A stretch of 64,000 nucleotides of DNA, taken from contig JAKLLE010000005.1 in the NCBI GenBank assembly GCA_023150295.1, positions 1-64,000 of the forward strand, written 5' to 3'. The notes under the pieces are model-generated. The model saw nothing but the letters and a program-made list of their open reading frames with translations. It was not told the DNA's origin and did no database searches. The stretch comes from Giesbergeria sp. (GTDB lineage Bacteria; Pseudomonadota; Gammaproteobacteria; Burkholderiales; Burkholderiaceae_C). Below are positions 61,909 through 64,000 of the stretch, piece by piece. The position numbers were made by a program, and so were the translations under genes. The number at the start of each line of letters is the position of its first letter. The first letter of the stretch is position 1.

Positions 61909-62823
61909 ATGAAAGTCGCCGTGATGGGTGCCGGTGCCGTGGGCTGCTACTACGGCGGCATGCTGGCGCGCGCCGGACATGAAGTGGAGCTGGTGGCACG
62001 CCCGGCCCACGTCGAGGCCGTGCGCCAAAACGGGCTGCTGCTGGAAACACTGTCCTTCACCGAACATGTGCGCCTGCAGGCCGACACCGAGCCCAGCGCG
62101 GTGCAGGGCGCGCAGTGCGTGCTCTTTTGCGTCAAATCCACCGACACCGAAAGCGCCGGGCAGGCCATGAAGCCCCACCTGGCACCCGGCGCCGTGGTGC
62201 TGAGCCTGCAGAACGGTGTGGACAACGCCGAGCGCCTGCAGGCCGTGCTGGCGCACACCGTGCTGCCCGCCGTGGTGTACGTGGCCGCAGGCATGGCCGG
62301 GCCGGGCCATGTGCGCCACCATGGCCGGGGCGAACTGGTGATTGCACCCGCACCGCAGAGCGAAGCCATTGCACAGACCTTTGCGGCAGCGGGAATTCCG
62401 GTGCAGGTGTCGGACAACGTGACCGGCGCCCTGTGGGCCAAGCTGGTGCTCAACTGTGTGTACAACCCGCTGTCGGCCCTCACGGGCCTGGCCTACGGCG
62501 CCATCGTGGACAGCCCGGGGCTGAACGTGCCGCGCATGATGGACGACATCGTGCAGGAATGCCTGGCCGTGGCCCGTGCCAAAGGCATCGAGCTGCCCGC
62601 GGGCACGACCGATGCAGTGCTGCCGCTGGCCGCGAGCATGCCCACGCAGATTTCCTCCACCGCGCAGGACTTGGCACGCGGGCGGCCCACCGAGATCGAC
62701 CACCTCAACGGCTACATCGTGCGCCAGGGCGAGGCCCTGGGCATTGCCACCCCGGCCAACCGCATGCTGCTGACGCTGGTGCACCTGCGCGAAAAGCACA
62801 TGGCCGGCCAGGTCGCTGCATGA
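61909..62823 (+). CDS. Ketopantoate reductase family protein
   Basis: NADPH-dependent reductase of the PanE/ApbA family; 304 residues from MKVAVMGAGAVGCYYGGMLA. GxGxxG is GAGAVG at about residues 7-12. Catalytic Lys in NVTGALWAKLVLNCVYNPLS (about residue 181). The C-terminal helical domain includes RPTEIDHLNGYIVRQGEALG, the family signature. It may be true PanE in pantothenate synthesis or a paralogue. The ATG of the VanZ-like gene overlaps its stop by ATGA. Confidence 0.92.
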   Translation: MKVAVMGAGAVGCYYGGMLARAGHEVELVARPAHVEAVRQNGLLLETLSFTEHVRLQADTEPSAVQGAQCVLFCVKSTDTESAGQAMKPHLAPGAVVLSLQNGVDNAERLQAVLAHTVLPAVVYVAAGMAGPGHVRHHGRGELVIAPAPQSEAIAQTFAAAGIPVQVSDNVTGALWAKLVLNCVYNPLSALTGLAYGAIVDSPGLNVPRMMDDIVQECLAVARAKGIELPAGTTDAVLPLAASMPTQISSTAQDLARGRPTEIDHLNGYIVRQGEALGIATPANRMLLTLVHLREKHMAGQVAA

Positions 62824-63182
62824 CGGCGGTTCTGACGGCCACCGGCACGCACCGCGCACGTCTGGGCTTCTGGGCCCTGGCGGCCTGCGTGGTCGTCCTC
62901 TCGCTGCTGCCCGGGCACGCGCTGCCGCAGGTGGCCTTCAGCCTGTGGGACAAGGCGCAGCACGCGCTGGCCTTCACGGCACTGGCCACGGTGGGCCTGC
63001 ACGCCTACCCCCGGTACGCACCGCGGGTGCTGGTGGGCCTGCTGGTACTGGGCGGCGGCATAGAGTTGGCGCAGGCCGCCACAGGCTGGCGCCATGGCGA
63101 ATGGGCGGACGGGCTGGCCGATGCCGTGGGGCTGGCGCTGGGCACGCTGCTGGCCATGGCAACGCGCCGCCTGTTTGGGTGA
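62820..63182 (+). CDS. VanZ-like family membrane protein
   Basis: 120 residues with three to four membrane helices (LGFWALAACVVVLSLLP, HALAFTALATVGLHAYP, VLVGLLVLGGGIELAQAATG, AVGLALGTLLAMATRR). The motif SLWDKAQHALAFTALA and IELAQAATGWRHGEWADGLA with DAVG is the VanZ signature. Function unknown; not expected to confer glycopeptide resistance. Coupled by ATGA to the reductase gene. Confidence 0.88.
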   Translation: MTAVLTATGTHRARLGFWALAACVVVLSLLPGHALPQVAFSLWDKAQHALAFTALATVGLHAYPRYAPRVLVGLLVLGGGIELAQAATGWRHGEWADGLADAVGLALGTLLAMATRRLFG

Positions 63183-63189
63183 ACCCGTC

Positions 63190-63243
63190 CCTTGATTTGC
63201 TATCGTTTTGATAGCTACTGGCGCTTATTCTGCTTGCGCTTAA
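63190..63243. repeat. Dispersed palindromic repeat, copy H
   Basis: TTTGCTATCGTTTTGATAGC then TACTGGCGCTTATTCTGCTTGCGCTTAAG: A/T-rich end and GGCGCTT/TTGCGCTTA core. It overlaps the 3' end of the DUF3857-like gene and supplies its last residues and stop. Confidence 0.75.
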
Positions 63244-64000
63244 GCTGTTTTTTGTCTGTTTTTTTGGCGCCTGTCTTGCCCCCCACTGCCGGGTTGCCGC
63301 CGCCCTTCTTGGCGGTGGCCGAGGGCGATGACAGGCGATAGAAAATCTGGCCCTGCAGGCTGCGTGCAATCGGCTGCGCCTGGGCCGTCCAATCGCTCAT
63401 GTAGCCGGTCTCGCACAGGCCCTGGGGCGTGTGGTCGTGCAGGCTGCGCAGCACCTGCACGCCCTGGGCCGTGCGCTGGTAGCTGCCACGGTAGTCCAGC
63501 GTGGCGTGGCGCGAGTCGAACGCCTCGGGCAGGCGCGTGAACTGCACGCCGGGCGCCAGGGTGATGTCGTAGCGTTCCTCGCTGTGATAGCCGTAGCAGC
63601 GCACGCGGCGCTGGGGCGGCGTGAAGTCGCCCACCGCCAGGCGCACCACCGAAAGGGGCAAATCCACCACCGGCGCCAGCACAAAGGCCCCTTGCGTGCC
63701 CGACTGCAGGAAGTTGTCGATGTCAAAGCGCAGCTCCACGGCATAGCGGTCGGACAGCAGCAAGGCGTCCGACAGGTCACCCCGGTCCAGCTCGCCCTTG
63801 CCCTTGTAGCCTGAGCGCGCCAGCAGCCTGCGCACAAAGTCGCGCTGTGCGTCGGCGTGCAGCTCGCGCATGTAGGCACGCATGCGCGCCGCCTGGGTGC
63901 CTTCGAACTCCACGCGCAGGTGCCCGCTGGCGCTGCCATCGGCGGCCACGCGCAGCGTGGTGTGCACGCGCTGCGCCGCCTGTGCGGCGGGGCCTGCGGG
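63215..64000 (-). CDS. DUF3857-like protein, C-terminal part (partial at window edge)
   Basis: The frame is open to the right edge (64000), so the N-terminus is missing. About 261 residues are visible. The core (VRCYGYHSEERYDITLAPGV, FTRLPEAFDSRHATLDYRGS, QGVQVLRSLHDHTPQGLCET) fits the C-terminal beta domain that follows a transglutaminase-like fold in DUF3857 proteins. The C-terminus is a Lys-rich tail (GAKKTDKKQLKRKQNKRQ), in part encoded by repeat copy H. It probably extends well beyond the window. Confidence 0.65.
   Translation of the reverse strand, partial: PAGPAAQAAQRVHTTLRVAADGSASGHLRVEFEGTQAARMRAYMRELHADAQRDFVRRLLARSGYKGKGELDRGDLSDALLLSDRYAVELRFDIDNFLQSGTQGAFVLAPVVDLPLSVVRLAVGDFTPPQRRVRCYGYHSEERYDITLAPGVQFTRLPEAFDSRHATLDYRGSYQRTAQGVQVLRSLHDHTPQGLCETGYMSDWTAQAQPIARSLQGQIFYRLSSPSATAKKGGGNPAVGGKTGAKKTDKKQLKRKQNKRQ

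Noticed and set aside
57047..61912. Very long plus-strand open frame opposite the patatin and CheR fusion genes
   Set aside because: Also an antisense shadow: His/Gly/Gln/Val-rich without motifs, whereas the minus strand carries full catalytic motifs.

Overview
The window is chromosomal DNA of a high-GC betaproteobacterium. The gene content and order (ppc next to hemC-hemD-hemX-hemY, cytochrome b561 with two YceI genes, valS, galU, gcdH with a CoA-transferase, LAL/LysR regulators) and two dispersed palindromic repeat families point to the Comamonadaceae (Acidovorax or a close relative). That placement is inferred from gene content; no 16S or other definitive marker is present. Coding density is high. 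There is no complete mobile element, CRISPR array or rRNA operon.

Layout. 1-2080: a pilin-like fragment and a radical SAM/SPASM enzyme. 2081-15137: core metabolism, with ppc on the minus strand, then hemCDXY, cytochrome b561, two YceI proteins, valS and galU on the plus strand. 15138-26746: a chemoreceptor, a MITE-like palindromic element, and a minus-strand catabolic cluster (two SDRs, an acyl-CoA ligase, a thiolase, a saccharopine-dehydrogenase-like reductase and an acyl-CoA dehydrogenase). A large LuxR-type (LAL) regulator reads divergently from that cluster. 26809-28697: tusA-like gene, Nudix hydrolase, cysM and tRNA-Leu(CAA). 28700-30500: a small accessory patch with a RelE/HigB-like toxin, an XRE antitoxin and an integrase remnant. 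30502-40713: PAP2 phosphatase, Cache protein, lipoprotein, a glutaryl-CoA degradation locus (LysR, gcdH, CoA-transferase), OsmC, NAD(P)-binding protein, LysR and two GSTs.

40715-54828 is a heavy-metal (probably copper/silver) resistance island. A sensor kinase/response regulator pair is divergent from a tripartite HME-RND efflux system. This is followed by small His-, Met- and Cys-rich periplasmic or membrane proteins, a cytochrome c, and a P1B-type ATPase whose N-terminus carries three tandem 65-residue metal-binding units. Two-component control of efflux, plus a probable MerR-type promoter at the ATPase, would couple metal sensing to export from both periplasm and cytoplasm.

54941-64000: CheV, two small coiled-coil proteins, a patatin-like lipase, a 1306-residue CheR-PAS-GGDEF-EAL fusion, a ketopantoate reductase, a VanZ-like protein and a partial DUF3857-like protein running off the right edge. 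The most notable items are the eight-copy palindromic repeat (one copy in frame inside hemD, several touching start codons), a GC-rich insertion in valS, the MITE-like element, the LAL-controlled catabolic cluster, the tandem repeat in the metal ATPase and the CheR/c-di-GMP fusion.
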